Below are positions 9,710 to 21,495 of a stretch of 64,000 nucleotides of DNA, one piece after another (position 1 is the first letter of the stretch; each line of letters starts with the position of its first letter). Where the stretch lies: contig CM042157.1 of NCBI GenBank assembly GCA_023376005.1, positions 52,397,141 to 52,461,140 of the forward strand, given 5' to 3'. This DNA comes from Doryteuthis pealeii. Taxonomy: Eukaryota > Mollusca > Cephalopoda > Myopsida > Loliginidae. Under the pieces are notes generated by a model that was not told the origin of the DNA, did not search any database, and saw only the letters and a list, made by a program, of their open reading frames with translations. A program made the translations under genes and the position numbers.

Positions 9710-10607
9710 TAAAGCAAGAGAAAAGATGGACCGCAGAATTAAAGAAATTGAAGAACAGGACAAACGCATTGCCGAGAGAAACAGGCAGATATCCAACTTA
9801 ATTAAACAAAGGAATGAAGAAGAAAAAGAAATTAAAATGACCGAAAGAAGGAGCGAACCTACAATTAAGGAGACTAAGAAAGACAGACATGCACCGGCTA
9901 TCAATATCCACGCGACAATGATAGATAAGGGCCAACGTGCAAAGGAAGAACGTCCATTACTCAAAACGCAGATACAAGCATTCAAGCAAAGGGATAAAAA
10001 CCCAGAAACGGAAAACCTAACAGCAGAGGACTTCAGTGAGGACTTGAATATTGATAGATATTCCTTGGAAAACCCAAAAGAAGAAAACCAGTCAAATTCT
10101 GAGGGATTAATTAATGAACCGATAACCGGAGACGCAGCGACGTCAGAAAAATCCGATACAGAAGGAAATAACGCCAAAACAAGGAACGAAGAAGAAAGAG
10201 AACCCGAAATGGGCGAAGCGAGGAATAAATCTTCGACTGTAGAAATGTCCATTTCAGAAAATTCAAGTGCTGAGGAAAATAACATCACCACCACCACCAA
10301 TGATAACGATAATAACAACAACGATAACAATAATGAAAAAGCTGAAGAAAATCAGTCAAATTCGTCTGGAAAAAATGCCGAAAATAATGAACAGCGTGGT
10401 GAAAAAGACAGTACCTTAAAAACGGACTTTGAAACGCAAGATAATAAAGTAAATGAAAAGACAACCGGAAATAATACAGCAAAAAGTGAATATCATATTG
10501 GGATAGAAACTCATTTAAAAACTCCTATTGAAAATAGAGTAACTGTGGAATCGATATCAATAAAGACTCGGACGGGTGAAGTTTTGGACGAAAAACTTAG
10601 ACGCTAA
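9690..10607 (+). CDS. Gag-like ORF B, 305 aa, coiled coil plus acidic/Asn-rich tail
   Basis: Residues about 1-60 (MAKRELDKAREKMDRRIKEI and on) are strongly charged with heptad spacing, predicting a coiled coil. The remainder is low-complexity and rich in Glu, Asn, Thr and Ser, with an Asn-rich stretch around residues 205-225. I see no CCHC zinc knuckle, protease DTG/DSG or RT motif. The start ATG overlaps the end of ORF A. Placement after the primer-binding site and ORF A supports a Gag-like structural role. A frameshifted single Gag is the main alternative to two ORFs. Confidence 0.6.
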   Translation: MAKRELDKAREKMDRRIKEIEEQDKRIAERNRQISNLIKQRNEEEKEIKMTERRSEPTIKETKKDRHAPAINIHATMIDKGQRAKEERPLLKTQIQAFKQRDKNPETENLTAEDFSEDLNIDRYSLENPKEENQSNSEGLINEPITGDAATSEKSDTEGNNAKTRNEEEREPEMGEARNKSSTVEMSISENSSAEENNITTTTNDNDNNNNDNNNEKAEENQSNSSGKNAENNEQRGEKDSTLKTDFETQDNKVNEKTTGNNTAKSEYHIGIETHLKTPIENRVTVESISIKTRTGEVLDEKLRR

Positions 10608-11607
10608 GAATAAAAATCCAGATACAGAGATTAAAATAGGCACTGAGAATTTGAAGACCGATAAAACGGCGATGGATATACCCATGTCAGAAAAGGAAGA
10701 AAGAAAAAAATATATATACAAAAAAAAAAGGAAAAGAAAAAAGAAACTATACACTCAAAGAAATATATATACCTATATACGGAAAGAAAGAAAGAAAAAA
10801 AATATATACAAAAAAAAGGAAAAGAGAAGAGAAACTATACACTCAAAGAAACATATATACCTATGTACGAAAGGAAGAAAGAAAAAATATATATACAAAA
10901 AAGGAAAAGAGAAGAGAAACTATACACTCAAAGAAACATATATACCTATGTACGAAAGGAAGAAAGAAAAAAATATATACAAAAAAAAGGAAAAGAGAAA
11001 AGAAACTATACACTCAAAGAAATATATATACCTATGTACGGAAAGAAAGAAAGAAAAAAATATATATACAAAAAAAAGGAAAAGAGAAGAGAAACTATAC
11101 ACTCAAAGAAATATACATACCTATGTACGGAAAGGAAGAAAGAAAGAAAGAAAAAAATATACAAAAAAGGAAAAGAGAAAAACTATACACTCAAAGAAAT
11201 ATATATACCTATATACAGAAAGGAAGAAAGAAAGGAAGAAAAAGAAAAAAAAACATCTCCACGAACGAAAGAAAGAAAGAAAAAAAATACCTATATACGA
11301 GGAAGAAAAAAAAATATATGCACATATATATACCCAAAGAAAAATATGTAGATATATCTACACGAAGGAAAGAAAAGTATTTCAGCACGAAAGAAAAAGA
11401 AAGAAAAAAATATACAACCAAAGGAAAATTATATGTGTATACATATATACCCAAAGAAAAAAAAATATATACACCTACACGAAGGAAAGAAAAAGTATTT
11501 CAGCACGAAAGAAAAAGAAAAAAAGAAAGAAAAATATACACCCAAAGGAAAATATATATGTATATATATATATACCCAAAGAAAAATACGTATATATATA
11601 TATATAA
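10576..11607 (+). other. Lys-rich repetitive open frame, 343 aa, doubtful protein
   Basis: The frame overlaps ORF B by 32 nt and stays open for 343 codons of Lys/Arg/Tyr/Ile repeats (for example YTQRNIYTYIRKERKKK). It is created by the tandem repeats at 10,690-11,225 and 11,361-11,650. It could be a basic nucleic-acid-binding Gag extension, but the composition is what an A-rich tandem repeat would give by chance in any frame, and two other frames are also partly open. I treat it as unproven. Confidence 0.3.
10690..11225 (+). repeat. Internal tandem repeat, period 85-89 bp, six copies
   Basis: The marker TATACACTCAAAGAAA recurs at 10,748, 10,836, 10,921, 11,007, 11,096 and 11,184. Units differ mainly in the length of A-rich and AT-rich runs. 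It lies between the Gag-like ORFs and the polypurine tract. Confidence 0.9.
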
Positions 11608-11650
11608 CCACACGAAGGAAAGAAAAAGTATTTCTGCACGAATGAAAAAA
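11361..11650 (+). repeat. Internal tandem repeat, period about 117-133 bp, three copies
   Basis: The marker CACGAAGGAAAGAAAA followed by GTATTTC recurs at 11,361, 11,478 and 11,611. It is a second, different expansion in the same element interior. Confidence 0.85.
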
Positions 11651-11810
11651 AAAACGAAAGAAAGAAAGAAAAAGAAAATATGCACGCAAGGATACCGGGG
11701 AAGGTCCTGGTGAAAAAAATATACATATAACAGTAACACAAAGGGGGGAAAAAAAGATACGCGAAGTAGAAAGAAAAAGAAAAAAAAAAGTTTTAAAAAC
11801 TTTTTTCTAT

Positions 11811-11823
11811 AAAAGGGGGGAGA
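11811..11823 (+). promoter_or_regulatory. Polypurine tract
   Basis: AAAAGGGGGGAGA lies immediately before the right LTR. This is the expected primer for plus-strand DNA synthesis and it fixes the plus orientation. Confidence 0.9.
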
Positions 11824-12501
11824 TGTTACGTTCCATCAAATCATAGAACTTTTGGAATATTCTGAGAGACGTGATGACGCCGGAAGAGGGGGGGGGGAGT
11901 CCCAGATTGTGACCCTAAAAATTTCGCTTACTCATGGCCCTAGCCGACCTAGCTAAGAAGAGGAAGGCACACGAAACGAACGCCTGATACTACCCTCGTT
12001 GCTTTACCTACGTAGGCCAAACGTACCGATACAGGGGACGTCACGATTTGGAGGAAGGGAAAGCGATCCCTGTTGTCAGTCTTGAACAGTGTAAACCAGA
12101 GGACCGATGATGAACATCTCGTGGGGAGGGAAGACGAAGAATGTCTCCCGAAACAAAGTTATCACAATGAAAATGCCAGATAAAAGAATTAATACCGGAA
12201 TAATTATAACCACGGAAAATGAATCACCCATATAAAAAAGATGTGTAACTTCTTTCGTTATGAACATTATATATTGATTTTGAATAAGAAATTCAACCAA
12301 AAGGACATTAAAAAACTCTAGCCTGTCGGCAGTCGTATTAGGACTCCCGAAGATTTTAACCTCGAATTAAATGTTGTGTTTTGAAATAATATCATGCTTT
12401 GTTGTTGTTTATTGCCAAATTTTTGTATACATGTCTTTTAACTCTCTTTGGTATCTCTGATGGAAGCGCTGTATAGCGTTGAGCGATAGGCGTATGTAAC
12501 A
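11824..12501 (+). repeat. 3' LTR of the non-autonomous element
   Basis: Matches 8,544-9,227 with a few substitutions and short indels, for example in the poly-G run near 11,890. It is followed by the target duplication and then by resumed 33-bp minisatellite. Confidence 0.9.
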
Positions 12502-12505
12502 ATGT

Positions 12506-12690
12506 GAATATTTTATTATCGAATAGTAGAATGAAGGTGGGAACCGCCTCATCAAATAGATTAAAAGTAAGAACTGAATTATCAAATAGTAGGATATAGG
12601 TGGTAATCATATTATTGGATAGCGAAATAAAAGTTGTTAACCGAATGATCAAATAGAAGAACCGTATTATCAAAAAGTCAAGGGGAACCG
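12506..12690 (-). repeat. 33-bp minisatellite, inverted orientation, continued beyond the LTR element
   Basis: About five diverged copies (TTATTATCGAATAGTAGAAT and so on) continue the 7,661-8,543 array. They run directly into the 51-bp satellite near 12,690. Confidence 0.85.
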
Positions 12691-15600
12691 AAAATTTACA
12701 TTTTCGGCAATTAAAAAACAAAGATACTCGATCAATTGACGAAAATTTAATTTTTTAGAATGAAAAAACAAAGGTACTCAATCAATTACCTAAAATTTAC
12801 CTTTTCGGCAAATAAAAAGCAAATATACTTGACCAATTGCATAAAACTTACCTCATTTGGAATGAAAAAAAAAAAGATACTCGATCAATTGCAAAAAATG
12901 TAAATTTTCGGCAATGTAAAAACAAGGATACTCGATCAATTACCTTTTTTGGACTAAAAAGCAAAAATCCTCAATCAAGTGTCGAAAATTTACATTTTTT
13001 AGATTGAAAAAGCAAAGATACTGGAACACTTGCCGAGAATTAACTTTTTCGACAATGAAAAACCAAAGATATTCTATTGCCGAAATTTTACCTTTTTTGG
13101 AATGAAAAAGTAAAGATACTTGATCAATTGTCGAATATTTACCTTTTCGGCAATGAAAAATCAAGCATACTCAATCAATTGCCGATAATTTACTCTTTTT
13201 AGAATGAAAAAACTAATATATTCGATCAATTTCTGAAAATGTACCCTTTTTAGAATGAAATAACAAAGAGACTCGATCAATATCCGAAAATTTACCTTTT
13301 CGGCAAATAAAAAGCAAAGATACTCGATCAACTGCTGAAAATCTACCTTTTTGAATGAAAAAGCAAAGATACTCGACCAATTGCAGAAAATGTAACTTAT
13401 TTGGAATGAAAAGCCAAAGATACTCGATCAATAGCCGAAAATTTACCTTTTTTAGAATGAAAATGCAAGATACTTGATGCATTGCCGAAATTTTAACTTT
13501 ACGGCAATGAAAAAATAAAGATACTCGATCAATTGCCAAGAATATACCATTCTTGGAATGAAAAAGCAAAGATTCTCGTTCAATTGCCGAAAATTTATCT
13601 TTTTTGGCAAGAAAAAGCAAAGATACTCCATTAATTGCAGAAAATTTACATGTTCAGCAATGAAAAAGCAAAGATACCCGATCAATTGCCGAAAATTTAC
13701 CTTTTTTGGAATTTAAAAAACAAAGATACTCGACCAATTGCAGAAGATTTTCCTTTTTGACTATAAAAAAGAAAAAATGCTCCATCAATTGCCGAAAATT
13801 TACATTTTGTAGAATGAAGTAGCAAAGATACTCGATCAATTTCTGTAAATGTACCCATTTTAGAATGAAAAAGCAAAAATACTCGATCAATATCCGAAAT
13901 TTTACCTTTTCGGGTATGAAAAAGTAAAGATACTCGATCAATTGCCGATAATTTCCCTTTTTACTATGAAAAAGCAAAAATACTCGATCAATTGCCCAAA
14001 ATTTACCTTTTGTGGAATTAAAAAGCAAAGATACTCGAACATTTGCCGAAAATTGATTTTTTCAGAAATGAAAAAGCAAAGATACTCGATGAATTGCGGA
14101 ACATTTAACTTTTCGGCAATGAAAAAGCAAAGATATTCTATCAATTGCCGAAAATTTACCTTTTTTGGAAAGAAAAAGCAAAGATCCTCGATCGATTTTC
14201 GAAAATTTACATTTTATAGAATGAAAAAGCAAAGATACTCGAACACTTGAGACAATTTACTTTTTCGGCAATGAAAAAACAAAGATACACTATTGCCGAA
14301 ATTTTACCTTTTTTGGAATGAAAAAGTAAAGATACTTGATCAATTGTCGAATATTTACCTTTTCGACAATGAAAAATTAAACATACTCAATCAATTTCTG
14401 ATAATTTACTCTTTTTAGAATGAAAAAACTAATATATTCGATCAATTTCTGAAAATGTACCCTTTTTAGAATGAAATAACAAAGAGACTCGATCAATTGC
14501 CGAAAATTTACCTTTTTTTGAATTTAAAAACAAAGATACTCGACCAATTGCAGAAGATTTTCCTTTTTGACTATGAAAAAGAAAAAATGCTTCATCAATT
14601 GCCGAAAATTTACATTTTGTAGAATGAAGTAGCAAAGATACTCGATCAATTTCTGTAAATGTACCCATTTTAGAATGAAAAAGCAAAAATACTCGATCAA
14701 TATCCGAAATTTTACCTTTTCGGGTAAGAAAAAGTAAAGATACTCGACCAATTGCCGACAAGTTAGATTTTTTTAATGAAAAATCAAATATACTCGATCA
14801 CTTGCTGAAAATTGACCTTTTCGGCAATGAAAAAACAAAGATACTCGACTAATTGCCGAAAATTTCTCTTTTTTGGAATGAAAAAGCAAAGATACTCCTT
14901 CAATTGCCGAAAATTGATCTTTTCGGCAAATAAAAAGCAAAGATACTCGATCAAATTGCAGAAAATTTACCTTTTTGGAAAGAAAAAACTAATATATTCG
15001 ATCAATAGCCAAAAATTTACATTTTTTACAATGAAAAACAAAGATACTCTAAGAATTGACTTTTTCGGCAATGAAAAAACAAAGATACTCGATCAATTTC
15101 TGAAAATGTACCCTTTTTAGAATTTAAAAAAAATACTCTATCAATTGCCGAAAATTTACCTTTTCGGCAATGAAAAACAAATTTACTCTTTTTAGAATGA
15201 AAAAACTAAGATACTCGATTAATGTCTGAAACTGTACCCTATTTAGAATGAAAGAAATCAAAGATACTCGATCAATGTCTGAAAATTTACCTATTTTAGA
15301 ATGAAAAGCAAAGATATTCGTTCAATATCTGAAATTTTACCTTTTCGGGAATGAAAAAGCAAACATACTCGACCAATTGCCAAAAATTTACTTCTTTTAC
15401 TGTGAAAAAGCAAAAATACTCGATCTATTGCCGAAAAATTTACCTTTTTTAGAATGAAAAAGCAAAGATACTCGAACACTTGACGAAAATTTACCTTTTT
15501 TGGAATGAAAAAGCAAAAATACTCGATCAATTGCCGAACATTTATTTTTGGGGGAATGAAAAACAAAGATACTAGACAAATTTCGGAGAATTTACCTTTT

Positions 15601-17400
15601 TGGGAATGAAAAAGAAAAGAGACTCGACTAATTGCAGAAAATTTGCCTTACAATGAAAAAGCAAAGATACTTGATCAATTGTCGAAAATTTACTCTTTTT
15701 AGAATGAAAAAGCAAAGATACTTTATCAGTTGCCGAAATATTACCTATTTTGGAATGATAAAAACAAAGATACTGGATCAATTGCCTAAAATGTACATTT
15801 TTTAGAATGAAAAAACAAACAACTATTTGCCGAAAAGTTACCTTTTCGCGAATGAAAAAGCAAAGATACTCGACCAATTGGCGAAAATTTCCCTTTTTTA
15901 CTATGAAAAAGCAAAAATACTCGATCAATTGCTAGAAATTTACCTTTTTTGGTAAGAAAAAGCAAAGATACATGAACACTTGACGAAAATTTACTTTTTT
16001 GGGAATAACAAATGAAATATACTCGAACATTGTCGAACATTTACCTTTACTGGAATGACAAAGCAAAGATACTCGATGAATTGCCGAACATTTAGTTCGG
16101 CAATGAAAAACAAAGATACTCTATCAATGGTCGAAAGTTTACCTTTTTTAGAATGAAGTAGCAAAGATACTCGATGAATTGCCGAACATTGACCTTTTTT
16201 AGAAAGAAAAAGCAAAGATACTCGATCTATTGTCGAAGATTTACATTTTTTAGAATGAAAAAGTAAAGATACTCGAACACTTGAGAAAATTTACTTTTTC
16301 GGCAATGAAAAAACAAAGATACTCGATATATTGCCGAATATTTAGCTTTTCGGCAATGAAAAACGAAGATACTCAATCAATTGCCTAAAATGTACATTTT
16401 TTAGTTTGAAAAAACAAAGATATTCGACTATTTGCCGAAAAGTTACCATTTCGCAAATGAAAAAGCAAATATACTCGATCAATTGCCGAAAATTTCCCTT
16501 TTTTACTATGAAAAAGCAAAAATACTCGATCACTTGCTGAAAATTGACTTTTTCAGCAATGAAAAAATAAAGATACTCGACCAATTGACGCAAATTTACC
16601 TTTTTTGGAATGAAAAAGCAAAGATACTCCATCAATTGCAGAAAATTTACATTTTTAACAATGAAAAAGCAAAGATATTCGATCAATTGGCAAAAATTTA
16701 CCTTTTTTAGAATGAAAAAGCAAAGATTCCCGATAATTTACATTTTTGGGAAGAAAAAGGAAAGATACTCCATCAAAAAAAGCTAATATACTCGATGAAT
16801 TGCGGAACATTTAACTTTTCGGCAATGAAAAGCAAAGATATTCTATCAATTTACTCTTTCTAGAATGAAAAAACTAGTATACTCGATCAATTTCAGAAAA
16901 TGTACCCTTTTTAGAATGAAATAACAAAGAGACTCGATCAATTGCCGAAAAAGGAAATAAACTCGAACATTGTCGAACATTTACCTTTACTGGAATAAAA
17001 AGCAAATATATTTGATCAATTGCCGAAAATTTAGCAAAGATACTCGAACACTTGCCGAAGATGTACTTTTATTTGAATTTTATGGGACGAAAAAAGAAAG
17101 ATACTCCATCAAAAAAAGCTAAGATACTCGATGAATTGCGGAACATTTAACTTTTCGGCAATGAAAAAGCAAAGACACTCTATCAATTGCTGAAAATTTA
17201 TCGTTTTTGGAGTGAAAAAGCAAAGAGCCCCGATCAATTGTCGAAAATTTACATTTTTCGGTAATAAAAAGGAAAGATGCTCCATCAATTGAAGAAAATT
17301 TACATTTAGAGCAAGACAAAAGCAAAGATACTGCATCAATTGACGAAAATTTGCCTTTTTTTAATGAAAAAGCAAAGATACTCGATGCATTACCGAACAT
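12690..17400 (+). repeat. 51-bp satellite, left diverged block
   Basis: Tandem units of about 51 bp, of type CCGAAAATTTACCTTTTTTG then GAATGAAAAAGCAAAGATAC then TCGATCAATTG. Divergence is high and units vary between GGAATG, AGAATG and GGCAATG forms. Local duplications are visible: about 13,045-13,280 repeats at 14,266-14,497 and 13,709-13,936 repeats at 14,520-14,748. Because 51 is a multiple of three, many short open frames arise on both strands; none is a gene. Confidence 0.95.
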
Positions 17401-20400
17401 TTACCTTTTTTAGAATGAAAAGGCAAAGATACTCGATGCATTGCCGAACATTTACCTTTTTTAGAATGAAAAGGCAAAGATACTCGTACATTGCCGAACC
17501 TTTACCTTTTTTAGAATGAAAAGGCAAAGATACTCGGTACATTGCCGAACATTTACCTTTTTAAGAATGAAAAGGCAAATATACTCGGTACATTGCCGAA
17601 CATTTACCTTTTTAAGAATGAAAAGTATAAGATACTCGTACATTGCCGAACATTTACCTTTTTAAGAATGAAAAGGCAAAGATACTCGGTGCATTGCCGA
17701 ACATTTACCTTTTGTAGAATGAAAAGGCAAAGATACTCGGTACATTGCCGAACATTTACCTTTTTTAGAAATGAAAAGGCAAAGATACTCGGTACATTGC
17801 CGAACATTTACCTTTTTTAGAATGAAAAGGCAAAGATACTCGGTACATTGCCGAACATTTACCTTTTTTAGAATGAAAATGAGGCAAAGATACTCGACAT
17901 TGCCGAACATTTACCTTTTTAAGAAATGAAAAGGCAAACATACTCGGTACATTGCCGAACATTTACCTTTTTAAGAATGAAAAGGCAAAGATACTCGGTA
18001 CATTGCCGAACATTTACCTTTTTAGAATGAAAAGGCAAGAATGAAAAGGCAAAGATACTCGACATTGCCGAACATTTTACCTTTTTTAGAATGAAAAGGC
18101 AAAGATACATTTTACCTTTTTAGAATGAAAAGGCAAAGATACTCGATGCATTGCCGAACATTTACCTTTTTTAGAATGAAAAGGCAAAGATACTCGGTAC
18201 ATTGCCGAACATTTACCTTTTTTTAGAATGAAAAGGCAAAGATACTCGGTACATTGCGAACATTTACCTTTTTTAGAATGAAAAGGCAAAGATACTCGGT
18301 ACATTGCCGAACATTTACCTTTTTAAGAATGAAAAGGCAAAGATACTCGGTACATTGCCGAACATTTACCTTTTAAGAATGAAAAGGTAAAGATACTCGG
18401 TACATTGCCGAACATTTACCTTTTTTAGAATGAAAAGGCAAAGATACTCGGTACATTGCCGAACATTTACCTTTTTTAGAATGAAAAGGCAAAGATACTC
18501 GTACATTGTACACCCCTTTTTAGAATGAATTACATTGCCGAAGAATGAAAAGGCAAAGATACTCGGTACATTGCCGAACATTTACCTTTTTTAGAATGAA
18601 AAGGCAAAGATACTCGGTACATTGCCGAACATTTACCTTTTTTAGAATGAAAAAAAGATACTCGGTACATTGCCAACATTTACCTTTTAAGAATGAAAGG
18701 TAAAGATACTCGGTACATTGCCGAACATTTACCTTTTTAAGAATGAAAAGGCAAAGATACTCGGTACATTGCCGAACATTTACCTTTTTTAGAATGAAAA
18801 GGCAAAGATACTCGGTACATTGCCGAACATTTACCTTTTTAAGAATGAAAAGGCAAAGATACCCGGTAAATTGCGAACATTTACGTCTTTTAGAATGAAA
18901 AGGCAAGATACTCGGTACATTGCAAAACATTTACCTTTTTTAGAATGAAAAGGCAAAGATACTCGATGCATTGCCGAACATTTACCTTTTGAAGAATGAA
19001 AAGGCAAAGATACTCGGTACATTGCCGAACATTTACCTTTTTACGAATGAAAAAGGCAAAGACACTCGATGCATTGCCGAACATTTGCCTTTTTAAGAAT
19101 GAAAAGACAAAGATACTCGGTACATTGCCGAACATTTACCTTTTTAAGAATGAAAAGGCAAAGATACTCGGTACATTGCCGAAGAATGAATAGGCAAAGA
19201 TACTCGGTACATTGCCGAACATTTACCTTTTTTAGAATGAAAAGGAAAGAGACTCGATGCATTGCCGAACATTTACCTTTTTAAGAATGAAAAGGCAAAG
19301 ATAGCTCGGTACAGTTGCCGAACATTTACCTTTTTAGAATGAAAAGGCAGAATATCTCGGTACATTGCCAAACAATTTACCCTTTTTAGAATGAAGGCAA
19401 AGATACTCGATGCATTGCCGAACATTTACCTTTTTGGAATGAAAAGCAAAAGATACTCGTACATATTGCCGAACATTTACCTTTTTTAGATATGAAAGGC
19501 AAAGATACTCGGTACATTGCCGAACATTTACCTTTTTAAGAATGAAAAAGCAAATATACTCGTACATTGCCAACATTTACTTTTTTAGAATGAAAAGGCA
19601 AGATACCTCGTACATTGCCGAACATTTACCTTTTAGAATGAAAAGGCAAAGATACGATGCCATCCGCGAACTTTTACCTTTTTAGAATGAAAAGGCAAAG
19701 ATACTCGGTACATTGCCGAACATTTACCTTTTTAGAGATGAAAAGGCAAAGATACTCGGTACATTGCCGAACATTTACCTTTTTAAGAAATGAAGGCAAA
19801 GATACTCGGACATTGCCGAACATTCCTTTTTTAGAATGAAAAAGGCAAAGATACTCGAGTAATTGCCGAACATTACCTTTTTAAGAATGAAAAGGCAAAG
19901 ATACTCGGTACATTGCGAACATTTACCTTTTTAGAATGAAAAAGGCAAAGATACTCGTGCATTGCCGAACATTTACCTTTAGAATGAAAAGGCAAAGATA
20001 CTCGGTACATTGCCGAACATTATACTTTTAAGAATGAAAAGGCAAAATACTCGGTACATTGCGAACATTACCTTTTTTAGAATGAAAAAGGCAAAGATAC
20101 TCGGTACATTGCCGAACATTTACTTTTTTAAAATGTAAAAGGCAAAGTAATACTCGGAATTGCCGAACATTTACCTTTTTTAGAATGAAAAGGCAAAGAT
20201 AATGTATATGTGCCGAACATTTACCTTTTTAAAGAATGAAAAGCAAAGTACTCGGTTTACTTGCCGAACATTTACCTTTTATGAATGAAAAGAAAGATAC
20301 TCGGTAGCTTGCCGAACATTTACCTTTTTAGAATGAAAAGCAAAGATACTCGATATTGCCGAACATTTACCTTTTTTAGAATGAAAAAGGCAATGGAAGA

Positions 20401-21495
20401 TAACTCGGATAATTGCCGAACATTTACCTTTTTTAGAATGAAAAAGGCAAAGATACTCGATGCATTGCCGAACATTTACCTTTTTAGAATGAAAAAGGCA
20501 AAGATACTCGAGGTACATTGCCGAACATTTACCTTTAAGTGAAAAGGCAAAGATACTCGACATTGCCGAACATTTACTTTTTTTAGAATGAAAAGCAAAG
20601 ATACTCGATGCATTGCCGAACTTTACCTTTTTTAGAATGAAAAGCAAAGATACTCGGTATTGCCGAACATTTACCTTTTTTAAGAAATGAAAACGCAAAG
20701 ATACTCGGTACATTGCGAACATTTACCTTTTTAGAATGAAAGAAAGATACTCGTACATTGCCGAACATTTACCTTTTTAGAATGAAAAGGCAAAATACTC
20801 GTACATTGCCGACATTTACCTTTTTAGAATGAAAAGGCAAGATACTGATGTACATTGCCGAACATTTACTCTTTTAAAATGAAAAGGCAAAGATACTCGG
20901 TACATTGCCGAACTATTTACCTTTAAATATGAAAAAGAGATACTCGACATGCCTCCATTTACTTTTGAGAACGAAAGTACCCGAGATACTGAATCGATGG
21001 TGCGCGTGACATTGCCGAACATTTACGCTTTTTAGAATGAAAAGCAAAGATACTCGTACTTGCCGAACATTTACCTTTTTTAGAATGAAGGCAAAGATAC
21101 TCGATACATTGCAAACTTTACCTTTTAAGAATGAAAAGCAAGATACTCGTACATTGCGAACATTTACCTTTTTAGAATGAAAAAGGCAAGATCACTCATG
21201 CATTGCCAACATTTTCCTTTTTAAGATGAAAGACAAAGATACTTCGTACATTGCCGAACATTTTTACCTTTTAAGAATGAAAGGCAAAAGATACTCGGTA
21301 CATTGCGCGTTTACCTTTTTTAGAAATGAAAAGGCAAAGATACTCGATACATTGCCGAACATTTACCTTTTTAGAATGAAAAGGAAGAACTCGATGCCAT
21401 TGCCGAACATGTACCTTTTTAAATGAAAAGCAAAGATACTCGAGTACCTGCCGACATTTACCTTTTTAGAATGAAAGGACCAAGGATACTCGGTA
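17400..21495 (+). repeat. 51-bp satellite, homogeneous subfamily (CTCGGTACATTG type)
   Basis: The units are CCGAACATTTACCTTTTTAA then GAATGAAAAGGCAAAGATAC then TCGGTACATTG. From 17.4 to about 19.3 kb they are nearly identical. From 19.3 kb onward single-base indels become increasingly common. A minority of units have CGATGCATTG in place of CGGTACATTG. Confidence 0.95.

Larger units (their letters stand above)
8544..12501 (+). mobile_element. Young non-autonomous LTR retrotransposon inserted in the 33-bp minisatellite
   Basis: The LTRs are 8,544-9,227 (684 bp) and 11,824-12,501 (678 bp). Both run TGTTACG...GTAACA and differ at about a dozen positions by eye. The flanks carry ATGT (8,540-8,543 and 12,502-12,505; AATGT if the boundary shifts by one base), a 4- to 5-bp target duplication. 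A primer-binding site follows the left LTR and a polypurine tract precedes the right one. Minisatellite monomers continue on both sides, so the insertion site is certain. The interior encodes a gag-like ORF pair and a Lys-rich repetitive ORF but no protease, RT, RNase H or integrase. It therefore depends on another element for mobility. Confidence 0.92.

Noticed and set aside
10285..11741. Many Phe/Tyr-rich minus-strand frames
   Set aside because: They are shadows of the A-rich, Lys-coding tandem repeats on the plus strand.
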